Source: Victivallis lenta (GTDB lineage: Bacteria > Verrucomicrobiota > Lentisphaeria > Victivallales > Victivallaceae). From it: a stretch of 64,000 nt of DNA. The stretch lies in the NCBI RefSeq assembly GCF_009695545.1, contig NZ_VUNS01000001.1, positions 372,001-436,000 on the forward strand, given 5' to 3'. Position 1 is the stretch's first letter; every line of letters starts with the position of its first letter. Of the stretch, positions 15,379 through 23,645 are shown piece after piece. Below the pieces are notes generated by a model. It searched no databases, was not told where the DNA came from, and saw only the letters and a program-made list of their open reading frames with translations. A program made the translations under genes and the position numbers.

Positions 15379-17970
15379 TTGAGACAGCTTTTCACATGCG
15401 GGATCCTGCTCTGCGCCGCACAGCTCGCCCTGAATGCCGCCGCCGTGCCGGAGGGGTATTACCCCTTCCCGCTCAAGTGGGACGACAATCAGTTCGGCAC
15501 GGCGACCGACGTATCGTTCCTCAACCACAAGCCGGCGGGTGCCCACGGGCGCGTCATCGTCAAAGACGGCCGTTTCCGCACTTCCGGCAACAACGAACCG
15601 ATCCGCTTTCTCGGCATCGGCATCGGCGGCGACGGTGTTTTCGAGCTTGACCGCGATGCGGCGGAAAAGGTTGCGGCACGGCTGGCTAAAAACGGCGTCA
15701 ACATCGTCCGCTTTCACAACCTCGACGGCAGCGACCGCGACCGCGACACGCTGATCGACTTCAGCCGGCCCGGTTCCTGCCACTTCAATCCGGAACATCT
15801 CGACCGGCTCGACTACTTCATCGCCCAGCTCAAAAAGCAGGGAATCTATCTTGTGATGGGGCTCAAAGTCAACCGCACGCTGCTGCCGGCCGACGGCGCG
15901 CCCGCCGGGACCAGGCTCGGCAAACGGACCGACCGCTTTGCGAAAGCCTGGATCGATTCGCAGAAACAATGGGCGCGCCGGCTCCTCACGCATGTCAATC
16001 CCTACACAGGCACCACGCTGGCCGACGATCCGGCCGTGGTCAGCGTCGAACTCAACAACGAAAGCTCGCTGCTTTTCGAAAACCTGAACTGGATCGCCGG
16101 ACTCCACCCCGAACTGCTCCGGGAACTGACCGGACTCTGGAACGACTGGCTGCTTGAAAAATACGGTTCGGACCGGACGCTGGAGGCCGCATGGAGCAAA
16201 GGCGCCGCATCTGCCGGCAACTCGCTGCTCCGCTCCGCAAGCCGATGGCATTTCGAGCATCAGGAGAACCTGAAAGAGATCTGCCCGAACTCCGCCGCCG
16301 GCAGCGGCGCCTCCGTCGAAACCGTCGTTCTCAGCCGCAATGATCAGGACTGGAAAACCCAGCTCCAACTGCCGGGGCTCACTCTGGAGGACGGCTGCGA
16401 TTATACCCTTGAATTCGAGGCTTCCGCCGACAGACCGGGCAACGTCCGGGTGGTCTCTTCGCTGGACAAAAGCGACTGGCGGAACTGCGGACTGGACGAA
16501 GCGTTCCACATCGGCCCGGAACCGCGCAAGTTCCGTTTCTGCTTCACGGCCGGGAATACGGAACGCGGCCACGTGCGCATCTCGTTCGGCGTCGGCCATG
16601 CGCCCGGCCGCGTGCGCTTCAGCGGCATTACGCTCGTTCCCGGAGCGAGATTCGACGGTCTCCACGGCAAATCGCTCGCCGCGAAATCGGTTTCTCTGCC
16701 GCTTTCCGGCAACGCCGCCCAGCTCCGCGACCGGTTCGAATTCATGGTCGATCTCGACCGCCGTTACGCCGACATCATGCTCGATTTCCTGCGGAATGAG
16801 CTCAAGCTGCAATCCCTGGCGGTCGATACGCAGATCGACTGGGGCGGCCTCTCCGGCCTGAAACGTGAGGAGCGCATGGACTACGTCGATGTCCACGCCT
16901 ACTGGGGACACCCCGAATTTACCGGCGGCTCGTGGGAGTTCAAACCCGGCAAATGGAAAATCCATAATGCGCCGCAGTCCCCCCGGCTCATCACCGGCGA
17001 ATGGTGCGCGCTCGAGCAGTTCAGCCGTTACAAACAGACCGGGAAGCCGCTCTCCGTCTCCGAACACGACTACCCCTACCCCAACGACTATGCCGTCGAA
17101 ATGATGCCGCTCCTGGTCAGCATCGCGCTCCGGCAGGAGTGGGACATGCTCCATTTATTCATTCACGGAACCTTCAAAAGCCGCGGCAATTCCGAAGGAA
17201 TCAGCCATATGTTCGACCAGACCAACCATCCGGGCAAAATCGGCTTTTTCCCGGCGGCGGCGCTGATCTTCCGGCAGGGGATGTTCGAGCCGGCCGGACG
17301 CAGAATCGAGATGCGGCTGCCGCGGAAGCCGTGGCTTCACTTCAACAACCGCTTCGACCGCGCCTGGGCCGTCTCCGGCGTCCGGCGCAATCTGCTCGAC
17401 AGCCGCTGTTCGATCTCGCCGATGCCGCTCGACACCGATGAGGGAGCGGTCGCAGTCACCGTGGAGGCCGCCGAAAACGCGCCGCAGCCGATGCGCGCCT
17501 GGCAGGAGGGCGAACGCACCTTCTTCACCGCCCTCGCCGACCGCTGCGCCGTCATTACCGGCCATTTCGGCGGACATCCGGTGGAGCTCGGCGGCTTCAG
17601 GATCGACGCCGGAACCTTCCCGGGAAATTTCGGAGCGGCCGTCCTGGTCGCCCGGGACGGCAAAGCGCTGGCGGAGTCCTCCGAACTCCTGCTGACCATC
17701 GCCGGACGTTTTGAAAACAGCGGCGTGATCTGGAACGACGAGCGCAGCTCGACCCTGAACGAAACAAACACCTGGGGGCGGCCGCCGGTACTCGCCGCCG
17801 CATTGAACGCCGCCGTCGAACTGCCTGCCGACGCTCCGCGCAAAGTCTATGCGCTCGACAGCACCGGCAGGCGCACCGCCGAACTCCCGGCGGAATTCCG
17901 GGACGGCAAGCTCCGCTTCCGAATCCTGCCCGAACACAGAGCCATGCATTACGAGGTGAAAAAACCATGA
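15379..17970 (+). CDS. Secreted clan GH-A-like glycoside hydrolase
   Basis: 863 residues from a TTG start chosen for its GGAGGG ribosome binding site, giving a signal peptide (MRQLFTCGILLCAAQLALNA). A TIM-barrel region (about 60-590) carries NGVNIVRFHNLDGSD near its first strands. The likely acid/base is Glu228 in VSVELNNES and the likely nucleophile Glu541 in TGEWCALEQF, placed as in GH5-related enzymes. A beta module (about 310-430, DCDYTLEFEASAD region) interrupts the barrel as a carbohydrate-binding insert. C-terminal beta domains follow (PRKVYALDSTGRR). The polysaccharide substrate is unknown. It is the first gene of an operon with LacI (ATGA overlap) and a pseudopilin. Confidence 0.78.
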   Translation: MRQLFTCGILLCAAQLALNAAAVPEGYYPFPLKWDDNQFGTATDVSFLNHKPAGAHGRVIVKDGRFRTSGNNEPIRFLGIGIGGDGVFELDRDAAEKVAARLAKNGVNIVRFHNLDGSDRDRDTLIDFSRPGSCHFNPEHLDRLDYFIAQLKKQGIYLVMGLKVNRTLLPADGAPAGTRLGKRTDRFAKAWIDSQKQWARRLLTHVNPYTGTTLADDPAVVSVELNNESSLLFENLNWIAGLHPELLRELTGLWNDWLLEKYGSDRTLEAAWSKGAASAGNSLLRSASRWHFEHQENLKEICPNSAAGSGASVETVVLSRNDQDWKTQLQLPGLTLEDGCDYTLEFEASADRPGNVRVVSSLDKSDWRNCGLDEAFHIGPEPRKFRFCFTAGNTERGHVRISFGVGHAPGRVRFSGITLVPGARFDGLHGKSLAAKSVSLPLSGNAAQLRDRFEFMVDLDRRYADIMLDFLRNELKLQSLAVDTQIDWGGLSGLKREERMDYVDVHAYWGHPEFTGGSWEFKPGKWKIHNAPQSPRLITGEWCALEQFSRYKQTGKPLSVSEHDYPYPNDYAVEMMPLLVSIALRQEWDMLHLFIHGTFKSRGNSEGISHMFDQTNHPGKIGFFPAAALIFRQGMFEPAGRRIEMRLPRKPWLHFNNRFDRAWAVSGVRRNLLDSRCSISPMPLDTDEGAVAVTVEAAENAPQPMRAWQEGERTFFTALADRCAVITGHFGGHPVELGGFRIDAGTFPGNFGAAVLVARDGKALAESSELLLTIAGRFENSGVIWNDERSSTLNETNTWGRPPVLAAALNAAVELPADAPRKVYALDSTGRRTAELPAEFRDGKLRFRILPEHRAMHYEVKKP

Positions 17971-18980
17971 CGCGCACCAGTGCCAAAGGAATGCTTCAGA
18001 GCATCGCCGAACAGGCAGGCTGCTCCCCCTCCACCGTCAGCCGGGTCCTGAACGGCTGCAAAAAGGGATTTTCCGTGAAACGCGAACTGGAGGAACGGAT
18101 TCTGGCAATCGCAAATTCGCTCGACTACCATCCCAACCCCTTCCTGCGGGTCATGCGCGCCAACGATTCGAAGATCATTGCGATCTTCGACCCGGCGACC
18201 AACTCCTCCGAGACGCTCCACAAAGCCAAGGCGGCCTTCATCGGATGCATCCGGCAGGCGGGCTATCTCGATACCGGCAAATACGTTTCGCTCTACAATC
18301 AGGAGTCGTACACCCTGCCTTTCCCGGTGGCGGCGGCGCTGCTTTTCGACATCAGCGACACTTCGTTCCTGGCGTTTCTGGAACGCCGGGAGATCCCCTA
18401 CGTCGTCATCAACGGCATCTCGCGCGAAGGCGGAGCCGCCATCCGGCACGACGAAGCCCAGAATGTCCGGACGGCAATCGACTATCTGGCTGCGACAGGC
18501 CACCGCCGGATCGTCTACTATTACGGCTGCCGGCAGGAGGCACCGAGCCACCGCCATTTTTCAGCGGAACAACGTCCGGAATTCTTCCGTGAAAACCTTC
18601 GCCGCCTGAAACTGGAACTCCCGCCGGACGAATGGGCATTGCTCAAACCTGCGGCATTCCTGAAAACGGTGCGCGAAGAATTTTCCGCCGACGCGGTCGT
18701 CTGCTACGATCATGCCCGGACGCTTGCGATCCTGCGGGCGGCGGCGGAGCAGGAGGTCAGAATTCCGCAGGAGCTGAGCCTCCTTTCCCTCGACGACGAA
18801 TACCCGCTCGACCAGCTTCCGGTGCCGGTGGCCGCGATTTCCGCCTCCTCCCGGAAAATGGGCGAGACCGCCGCCGAACTGCTGCTGAAGCTTCTCGACA
18901 ACCGCCTGCCGCCGGAAGAACGCTGCGTAAAAGCAGCCGGCAGGCTCATGCGCCGAAAATCCGTAATCTGCCGTAATTGA
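17967..18980 (+). CDS. LacI-family transcriptional regulator
   Basis: 337 residues. The N-terminal helix-turn-helix reads [20 protein letters not shown], and the hinge helix region contains [12 protein letters not shown]. The sensor domain (about 65-335) has the periplasmic-binding fold with [10 protein letters not shown] and [13 protein letters not shown]. It lacks the usual first-strand TIGVI signature and instead has KIIAIFDPA. The start overlaps the glycosidase stop (ATGA) and has GAGGTG upstream. It probably binds the paired TTAGCAA palindromes at 15265 and 15332 and controls its own operon. The effector is presumably a sugar released by the glycosidase. Confidence 0.9.
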   Translation: MTRTSAKGMLQSIAEQAGCSPSTVSRVLNGCKKGFSVKRELEERILAIANSLDYHPNPFLRVMRANDSKIIAIFDPATNSSETLHKAKAAFIGCIRQAGYLDTGKYVSLYNQESYTLPFPVAAALLFDISDTSFLAFLERREIPYVVINGISREGGAAIRHDEAQNVRTAIDYLAATGHRRIVYYYGCRQEAPSHRHFSAEQRPEFFRENLRRLKLELPPDEWALLKPAAFLKTVREEFSADAVVCYDHARTLAILRAAAEQEVRIPQELSLLSLDDEYPLDQLPVPVAAISASSRKMGETAAELLLKLLDNRLPPEERCVKAAGRLMRRKSVICRN

Positions 18981-18997
18981 AAGGAGGCTGCCTTACC

Positions 18998-19726
18998 ATG
19001 AAATGCCGGAGATTCACCCTCATCGAACTGTTGGTGGTCATAGCGATCATCGTCATTCTGGCCGCCATGCTGCTCCCTGTGCTGAACCAGACGCGCGACC
19101 GGGCGCGCCAGATCAGCTGCCTGGGCGTCATCAAGCAGTATTCGCAGGCGACGATTCTCTATGCCGGCGACAACAACGACTATCCGGTGCCGCTTTACAA
19201 CCTCTCCTGGGGCAATCTCTGGACCAACTACGTCGCGTTTTATCAAGCAGGCGGAATCAGTTACGATGTGACCCGGGTGCCGCATGAATACGGCTACGGC
19301 TATGTGGCGCGCGGCATGGTCTGCCCCGGAGCGATGTTCTCGCTGGAGAGCAGCCTGCCCTATGTACTGCTGAACGCCTCCTACGGCCGCAACGACCACG
19401 CTCCGTCCAACGGGAGTTATTACACGGTCAAGCTCGGAAAAATCAAGCGTCCCGCCGACAAGCTCGACTTCATGGACGCCACGGTTCACGGCGTCGCCTA
19501 TCATTCGGCGCACCACGCCCGGTACCTGTCGCTGCTGGCGGTGAACGGCAAGGAGAGCTTCTGGGATACGGAACGGCGCGGCGTCGCCTACCGCCACCCG
19601 AACCAATCCGCGAACCTCAGCTTCTTCGACGGCCACGCCGCCAATCTGAACTGGCGCGAAATCCGGGATGAGGACGGCGGCTTCGGCGACGCGGCATTCC
19701 AGAAACACTGGCGGCTCGACGACTGA
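18998..19726 (+). CDS. Pseudopilin-like secreted protein
   Basis: 242 residues starting [20 protein letters not shown] at 18998, chosen for the AAGGAGG site at 18981-18987 and because the signature starts there. The membrane helix ends [13 protein letters not shown]. Then come [11 protein letters not shown] and a C-terminal signature [20 protein letters not shown], the H-x10-DG variant. Position -1 to Phe is Arg, not Gly. It is the last gene of the glycosidase-LacI operon. Members of this family resemble minor pilins of type II secretion or type IV pili; here each copy accompanies a glycosidase, suggesting a part in display or export, which is inference. Confidence 0.85.
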   Translation: MKCRRFTLIELLVVIAIIVILAAMLLPVLNQTRDRARQISCLGVIKQYSQATILYAGDNNDYPVPLYNLSWGNLWTNYVAFYQAGGISYDVTRVPHEYGYGYVARGMVCPGAMFSLESSLPYVLLNASYGRNDHAPSNGSYYTVKLGKIKRPADKLDFMDATVHGVAYHSAHHARYLSLLAVNGKESFWDTERRGVAYRHPNQSANLSFFDGHAANLNWREIRDEDGGFGDAAFQKHWRLDD

Positions 19727-19752
19727 TCCCGCCTCCCCCGCTCCCGGATGCG

Positions 19753-20355
19753 TCAACGCGAAAGATAGGCGGCGAGCGCTTCGACGCTGCCGATTCTGAG
19801 CTTGAATTCGCGGCAGAACGCCAGAAGCTCCGGAACCCGCGCCATCGTGCCGTCCGCGCTCAGGATTTCGCAGAGCACGCCGCCCGGCGGCAGCCCGGCC
19901 AGCCGGGCCAGGTCCACCGCCGCTTCGGTGTGTCCCGGGCGCTCAAGCACACCGCCCGGCCGCGCGATCAGCGGAAACACATGGCCCGGCGTGTAGAAGT
20001 CGTCAAGCGTGGCCGCCGGGTCCATGAGCCGGGCGACGGTTTCCGCCCGGTCGAAGGCCGAAACGCCGGTCGTGGTTCCCCGGACCGCATCGACGCTCTG
20101 CGTGAAGCAGGTGCAGCGCGGATCGTGGTTCCCGTCCGGCTGCGCCAGGCCGAGGCGCGCCGCGATTTCAGGCGCCAGCGGAACGCAGAAAAGTCCGCGG
20201 CCGTGCGTGACCATGAAGTTCACCACCCCGGCATCGGCATGCGAAGCGGCCGCGATCAGGTCGCCTTCGTTCTCCCGGTTCTCGTCATCGGTGATGACGA
20301 CGATTTCGCCGCGGCCGTAAGCCGCGATCACCTCTTCGATCGGATCGAATCCCAT
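19753..20355 (-). CDS. ribB: 3,4-dihydroxy-2-butanone-4-phosphate synthase
   Basis: 200 residues, the length of a stand-alone RibB without a fused GTP cyclohydrolase II domain. Active-site and Mg-binding motifs are present: DDENRENEGDLI (about 24-35), FMVTHGRGLFCVPL, and the C-terminal PGHTEAAVDLARLAG and GVLCEIL. It converts ribulose 5-phosphate to the four-carbon precursor of riboflavin in the cytoplasm. The ATG at 20355 has an AGGAGA site and is preferred over an upstream in-frame extension, which would run through the riboswitch. Expression is controlled by the FMN riboswitch and terminator upstream. No other rib gene is adjacent, although rpe, whose product feeds the same pentose-phosphate pool, lies about 2.3 kb upstream. 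Confidence 0.95.
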   Translation of the reverse strand: MGFDPIEEVIAAYGRGEIVVITDDENRENEGDLIAAASHADAGVVNFMVTHGRGLFCVPLAPEIAARLGLAQPDGNHDPRCTCFTQSVDAVRGTTTGVSAFDRAETVARLMDPAATLDDFYTPGHVFPLIARPGGVLERPGHTEAAVDLARLAGLPPGGVLCEILSADGTMARVPELLAFCREFKLRIGSVEALAAYLSR

Positions 20356-20403
20356 CTCTCTTTCTCCTGTGGTTACCTGTTCCGGGCAGGAGGGGCCGAT
20401 CGA

Positions 20404-20436
20404 CAAAAAGCCCCCGGCGAACGATTCACCGGGGGC
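20404..20436 (-). terminator. Riboswitch-controlled intrinsic terminator
   Basis: Reverse strand GCCCCCGG...CCGGGGGC stem (loop about 12 bases) followed by TTTTTGTC. It lies between the FMN aptamer and the ribB ATG, as expected for transcriptional attenuation by FMN. Confidence 0.85.
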
Positions 20437-20475
20437 GGAACGACAACTTTGCGGAGCTGCCGCCCCGCTTCTCCT

Positions 20476-20592
20476 GTCCTCTCTCATCCAGACTTTACTG
20501 TCGGCACCGGAATTCCACCGGTTCGGCTTCCGTTTTGCGGAAGGTCGCGGGCTGTACCGCCGGTGGGGAATTGCACCCCGCCCCGAAGACGC
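20476..20592 (-). promoter_or_regulatory. FMN riboswitch (RFN element)
   Basis: Read on the reverse strand, the aptamer shows the conserved blocks in order: TCTTCGGGGCGGGGTG, AATTCCCCACCGGCGGTA, AGCCCGCGA, a variable hairpin with CCGAACCGGTGGAATTCCGG, and GCCGACAGTAAAGTCTGGAT followed by GAGAGAGGA. This is the full RFN consensus. It sits directly downstream of the ribB promoter. FMN binding would favour the terminator at 20404-20436. Confidence 0.95.
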
Positions 20593-20599
20593 TGCATAT

Positions 20600-20628
20600 A
20601 CTATACCGCCGGACCGGACCGTTGTCAA
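20600..20628 (-). promoter_or_regulatory. Sigma-70 promoter for ribB
   Basis: Reverse-strand TTGACA (20623-20628) and TATAGT (20600-20605), spacer 17, immediately upstream of the riboswitch. Confidence 0.8.
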
Positions 20629-20790
20629 ATCGCGGCGGAAACCATTTGAACTTCCGTCCGGCTGCATTCGCGCAGCCACCCGACGCAGAGCGGGCTCGCG
20701 CCGTTCTTCTTCCGCAGTCCCGGCGGCTTCAACACCGGCAAAGCCGCCGTCACCGGCAGGTGAATCCGGAACGGCATGACGGGAAACGCA

Positions 20791-21198
20791 CTACTTCGCC
20801 GCATCCGACGGAACTTCGCCCCCGGCAGTCTCCGGACCGGCCTCCGGGGAGATCGCGGGCTCTTCCTGCTCGGGGAATCTCTCCGCGAGCAGGAAATAGC
20901 TGCCTTCGTCGTGCGCGAGATACTCTTCCAGCACGGCAGCCACCTTCTCCGCCGGTTCGTTCCGCAGAGCGCGAATCAAGGCTTCGCAGTTCTTCTTCGC
21001 CACCTGGTTCGCGTGGAACAAACTTCCCATCGCGCTGATCTGCACGAAGAGGATGATCAGCAGCGCGAAGTAGTTGAAACCGAGCAGCAGTTTCGTCCAG
21101 GGCGGCTGTTTCAGCCGGACGATGATCCAGACCGGAACAACCAGAAACACCATCATCAGAATCAGCAGATTCGCCAGAATAAGAATCGGAGAATTCAT
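20791..21198 (-). CDS. Small membrane protein of unknown function
   Basis: 135 residues. Two hydrophobic segments (about 5-27 and 38-60, LLILMMVFLVVPVWIIV and LGFNYFALLIILFVQ) are followed by a soluble helical tail (KKNCEALIRALRN) and an acidic Pro/Glu-rich C-terminus. No family was recognised. Its ATG overlaps the stop of the upstream small membrane gene, so the two are translationally coupled and probably interact. It is the last gene of the rpe / GcvT-like operon. Confidence 0.6.
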   Translation of the reverse strand: MNSPILILANLLILMMVFLVVPVWIIVRLKQPPWTKLLLGFNYFALLIILFVQISAMGSLFHANQVAKKNCEALIRALRNEPAEKVAAVLEEYLAHDEGSYFLLAERFPEQEEPAISPEAGPETAGGEVPSDAAK

Positions 21199-21545
21199 CG
21201 AGCCGCCTCCTTCACCGCCTCATACCAGAGCCGGTAGCGCGAACGCACGGTGGCGGCCTCGAACTCGTCGCCGGCCTCAAGTTTCTCCAATGCGTCGGCC
21301 AGCTCCTGCGGGTCCGCGCCCTCTGCCAGCGCGGCGCGGGTCGCCTCGACCGCCTGCGCCTCGGCCAGCCGCGCATAGTTGCGCTCGAGCTTGAAGTAAA
21401 CCATCGACCAGGCGCCGAGCGACACGATGAAAAGCGTGCTTGCGATCCAGAGAAAATAGACATGTTTCCAGCGGCGGAAAAGCAGCGGCCAGCCCGGCAG
21501 CAGCACCAGTCCGAGCAGCACCAGAGGAAAAATCAACATCTTCAT
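21195..21545 (-). CDS. Small membrane protein of unknown function
   Basis: 116 residues with two hydrophobic segments (about 3-22, LIFPLVLLGLVLLPGWPLLF, and 30-50) and a charged helical tail rich in Ala/Glu (ALAEGADPQELADALEKLE). The topology parallels the gene that follows it, suggesting a pair. The ATG overlaps the stop of the GcvT-like gene and its own stop overlaps the next ATG. No family was recognised. Confidence 0.6.
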   Translation of the reverse strand: MKMLIFPLVLLGLVLLPGWPLLFRRWKHVYFLWIASTLFIVSLGAWSMVYFKLERNYARLAEAQAVEATRAALAEGADPQELADALEKLEAGDEFEAATVRSRYRLWYEAVKEAAR

Positions 21546-22651
21546 GGCAGGAAAAAATCTCCTTTCGCCGAGCCGCCGCGATAGAAAGGCGGTTCGGCAA
21601 TCCGGCCCGGCAGCCGGGCATCGGTCACTTCACACCACAATTCAGACCCCGGAGGCTGCATGCACGCAAGATCGAGGCGGCACAGCGCAGCGGCGGTTTC
21701 GAGCGACGGGCAGAAACTGCCGCCGGTCACGACGCCGACCACCTCCTCCGCCGCATTCAGCACAAGCGTCCCCTCACGGGCGGCGCGCCGGGTTTCGAGC
21801 AGCAGCCCGGCCAGCACATGGCGCTGCTTCCGGTTCAGCAGCGCCTGCCGCCCCGGAAAGCTGCGCGCATCGTCGAGCCGGACAAGATCGCCGAGCCCGG
21901 AGTCGAGCGGCGAAAACTCCGCCGTCAGCTCGCGCCCGCAGGCCGGATACCCCATCTCGAGCCGCAGCGAATCGAGCGCGCCGAAACCGGCCGGCATGAC
22001 CGGCTCCGTTTCGAGCAGCAGATCCCAGAGCTGATCCGCATATTCGAGATTGAACAGCAGCCGGAATCCCTCCTCGCCGGTCGCTCCGGCGCAGGCGGCG
22101 ATCGCCCGGAATCCGTCGATTTCGACCGTGCCGCAGCAGCTGTATTCCGGCAGGGGACCGGCCGCGAACGATTCGAGCACCTTCCGCGCCTCCGGCCCCT
22201 CGAGCCCGAGGCAGGCCAGAAGCGGCGTCAGCTCCTGAACTTCGGCCTCCCTTCCGGCGATATGGGCGGAAATCCGCTCCAGGTCGCCGGCTGCGCTGCC
22301 GGTATCGGTAACCAGCAGAAAATCGTCCTCGGCCATCCGGAGCATCAGCACGAGAGAAAGAACGCCGCCTGTTTCGGAAAGCATGAAATTCCGGCGGCAG
22401 CGCCCGATTCCGAGATCAGCGGCCGGGCGCGCAAACAACGTGTCGAGCGCCGGCGCGGCCTCCTTTCCCGCCACGCGCAGCTTCCCGTAGGAGCAGAGGT
22501 CGAAAACCGAACAGGCCGAGCGCGTATGGCGATGCTCGGCGATGATGCCTTCCGGATAATAGAGCGCCGTATTCCAGCCCGCGCGCGGCGTCATTTTCGC
22601 GCCGAGCTCGATCTCATACCCGGTCAGCGGAGTTGTTTTCAGCGCCCCCAT
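21542..22651 (-). CDS. GcvT-family folate-binding protein, divergent (not a standard aminomethyltransferase)
   Basis: 369 residues, the normal length of glycine cleavage T-protein. Landmarks are clear: LKTTPLTGYEIELGAKM, AGWNTALYYPEGIIAEH, CSVFDLCSYG, and SFPGRQALLNRKQ. However, where T-proteins have GGIIDDL with the essential Asp, this protein reads GGVLSLV (residues 95-101). The usual VSHMG is LCSYG and the usual NAAN-type segment is TDTGSA. It also lacks the KGCYTGQE motif of YgfZ. No GcvP or GcvH genes are nearby. It follows rpe after two bases and overlaps the small membrane gene. A folate-binding or repair role is possible; activity as aminomethyltransferase is doubtful. Confidence 0.75.
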   Translation of the reverse strand: MGALKTTPLTGYEIELGAKMTPRAGWNTALYYPEGIIAEHRHTRSACSVFDLCSYGKLRVAGKEAAPALDTLFARPAADLGIGRCRRNFMLSETGGVLSLVLMLRMAEDDFLLVTDTGSAAGDLERISAHIAGREAEVQELTPLLACLGLEGPEARKVLESFAAGPLPEYSCCGTVEIDGFRAIAACAGATGEEGFRLLFNLEYADQLWDLLLETEPVMPAGFGALDSLRLEMGYPACGRELTAEFSPLDSGLGDLVRLDDARSFPGRQALLNRKQRHVLAGLLLETRRAAREGTLVLNAAEEVVGVVTGGSFCPSLETAAALCRLDLACMQPPGSELWCEVTDARLPGRIAEPPFYRGGSAKGDFFLP

Positions 22652-22653
22652 GT

Positions 22654-23361
22654 TCAGAGCTCCGAATCGAGCAGCGCCGTCGCGGCATGCAGCTCGGCGA
22701 CAGCCGTTTCGATACCTGCGCGGTGGCGGAACACGCTGGTTCCGGCCACGATCATATTCGCGCCGTGGGCGGCAACCGTCTTCACCGTCTCCGCATCGAT
22801 GCCGCCGTCCGCCTCGAGCTGGACATGGAGCCCGCGACGCAGAATTTCGCGCTTGATCGCGGCGCACTTCGCCATCTGGTCCGCCATGAAACTCTGGCCG
22901 CCGAAACCGGGTTCGACGGTCATGACCAGCACGAGGTCGATCCGGTCGAGCCACGGAAAAATCTCCTCAGCCGGCGTCGCGGGCTTCAGCGAAATCCCGA
23001 CCGTGCAGCCGGCTTCGCGGATCGCGGCGATGACGTCGCCGGTCGGCTCCGGGCACTCGAGATGAAAAGTCAGGTGATCGCTGCCGGCATCGGCGAACGC
23101 CTTCGCATAGCGCATCGGCTCGGAGATCATCAGATGCGTATCGAACAGCATGCCGCTCGCTTTGCGGATGCTTTTGATGACCGGGGGACCGAACGAGATG
23201 TTCGGCACGAAGTGACCGTCCATCACATCGAGATGGATGACGTCGGCGCCGGCGGAAGCAGCGCGTGTGATCTCCTCGTCGAGACGCCCGAAATCGGAAG
23301 CCAGAACCGACGGCGACACGAGAATCCGATCGGTCGGCAGTTTGCGCAGGTCGTTGATCAT
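22654..23361 (-). CDS. rpe: Ribulose-phosphate 3-epimerase
   Basis: 235 residues from the ATG at 23361. The start is placed by alignment to the family (LVSPSVLASDFGRLDEEI near the N-terminus). Metal and catalytic motifs follow in order: HLDVMDGHFVPNISFGP, FDTHLMI, VMTVEPGFGGQSF, and EADGGID. It interconverts ribulose and xylulose 5-phosphates in the pentose phosphate pathway. A weak AAAGAGA site lies upstream. An in-frame extension to 23532 exists but its content is not family-like. The leader from the predicted promoter is about 170 bases. It is the first gene of the operon with the GcvT-like and two membrane proteins. Confidence 0.95.
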   Translation of the reverse strand: MINDLRKLPTDRILVSPSVLASDFGRLDEEITRAASAGADVIHLDVMDGHFVPNISFGPPVIKSIRKASGMLFDTHLMISEPMRYAKAFADAGSDHLTFHLECPEPTGDVIAAIREAGCTVGISLKPATPAEEIFPWLDRIDLVLVMTVEPGFGGQSFMADQMAKCAAIKREILRRGLHVQLEADGGIDAETVKTVAAHGANMIVAGTSVFRHRAGIETAVAELHAATALLDSEL

Positions 23362-23538
23362 AATATTCTCTTTCTTTTCTTCTTCATTCAAGAGGAGGCA
23401 ACTCCCCCCGCTCCCCGGAGCGTAATGCACCCCTTGCGGAATCCGGTTGCGGGACCGCGCCCTCACGAATTCCGTCAGGGCCGGACGGCCTTGCCCCCGG
23501 AATGCCCCGGCCTCCGGACCGAGGAACTTCATTCAGAG

Positions 23539-23567
23539 AATATAACCGCTCGCCTCCCGCTTTTCAA
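23539..23567 (-). promoter_or_regulatory. Sigma-70 promoter for the rpe operon
   Basis: Reverse-strand TTGAAA (23562-23567) and TATATT (23539-23544), spacer 17. The leader to the rpe ATG is about 170 bases and no known riboswitch was recognised in it. Confidence 0.65.
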
Positions 23568-23585
23568 TTGCATCCGGCAGAAAAC

Positions 23586-23638
23586 AAAAAAAACGCGGAA
23601 GCGGGGGGAAACCGCCGTATTCCTCCCCCGCTCCCGCA
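23586..23638 (-). terminator. Intrinsic terminator of the 942-residue glycosidase gene
   Basis: Reverse-strand GCGGGAGCGGGGG pairs with CCCCCGCTTCCGC and is followed by eight T residues. Confidence 0.85.
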
Positions 23639-23645
23639 CCCGTTT

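Noticed and set aside
20355-20679. N-terminal extension of RibB to 308 residues
   Set aside because: The extension overlaps the FMN riboswitch and terminator; family length and ribosome binding site support the start at 20355.
23362-23532. 57-residue N-terminal extension of ribulose-phosphate epimerase
   Set aside because: Extension is not family-like and begins at the predicted transcription start; MINDLRKLP fits the family start.
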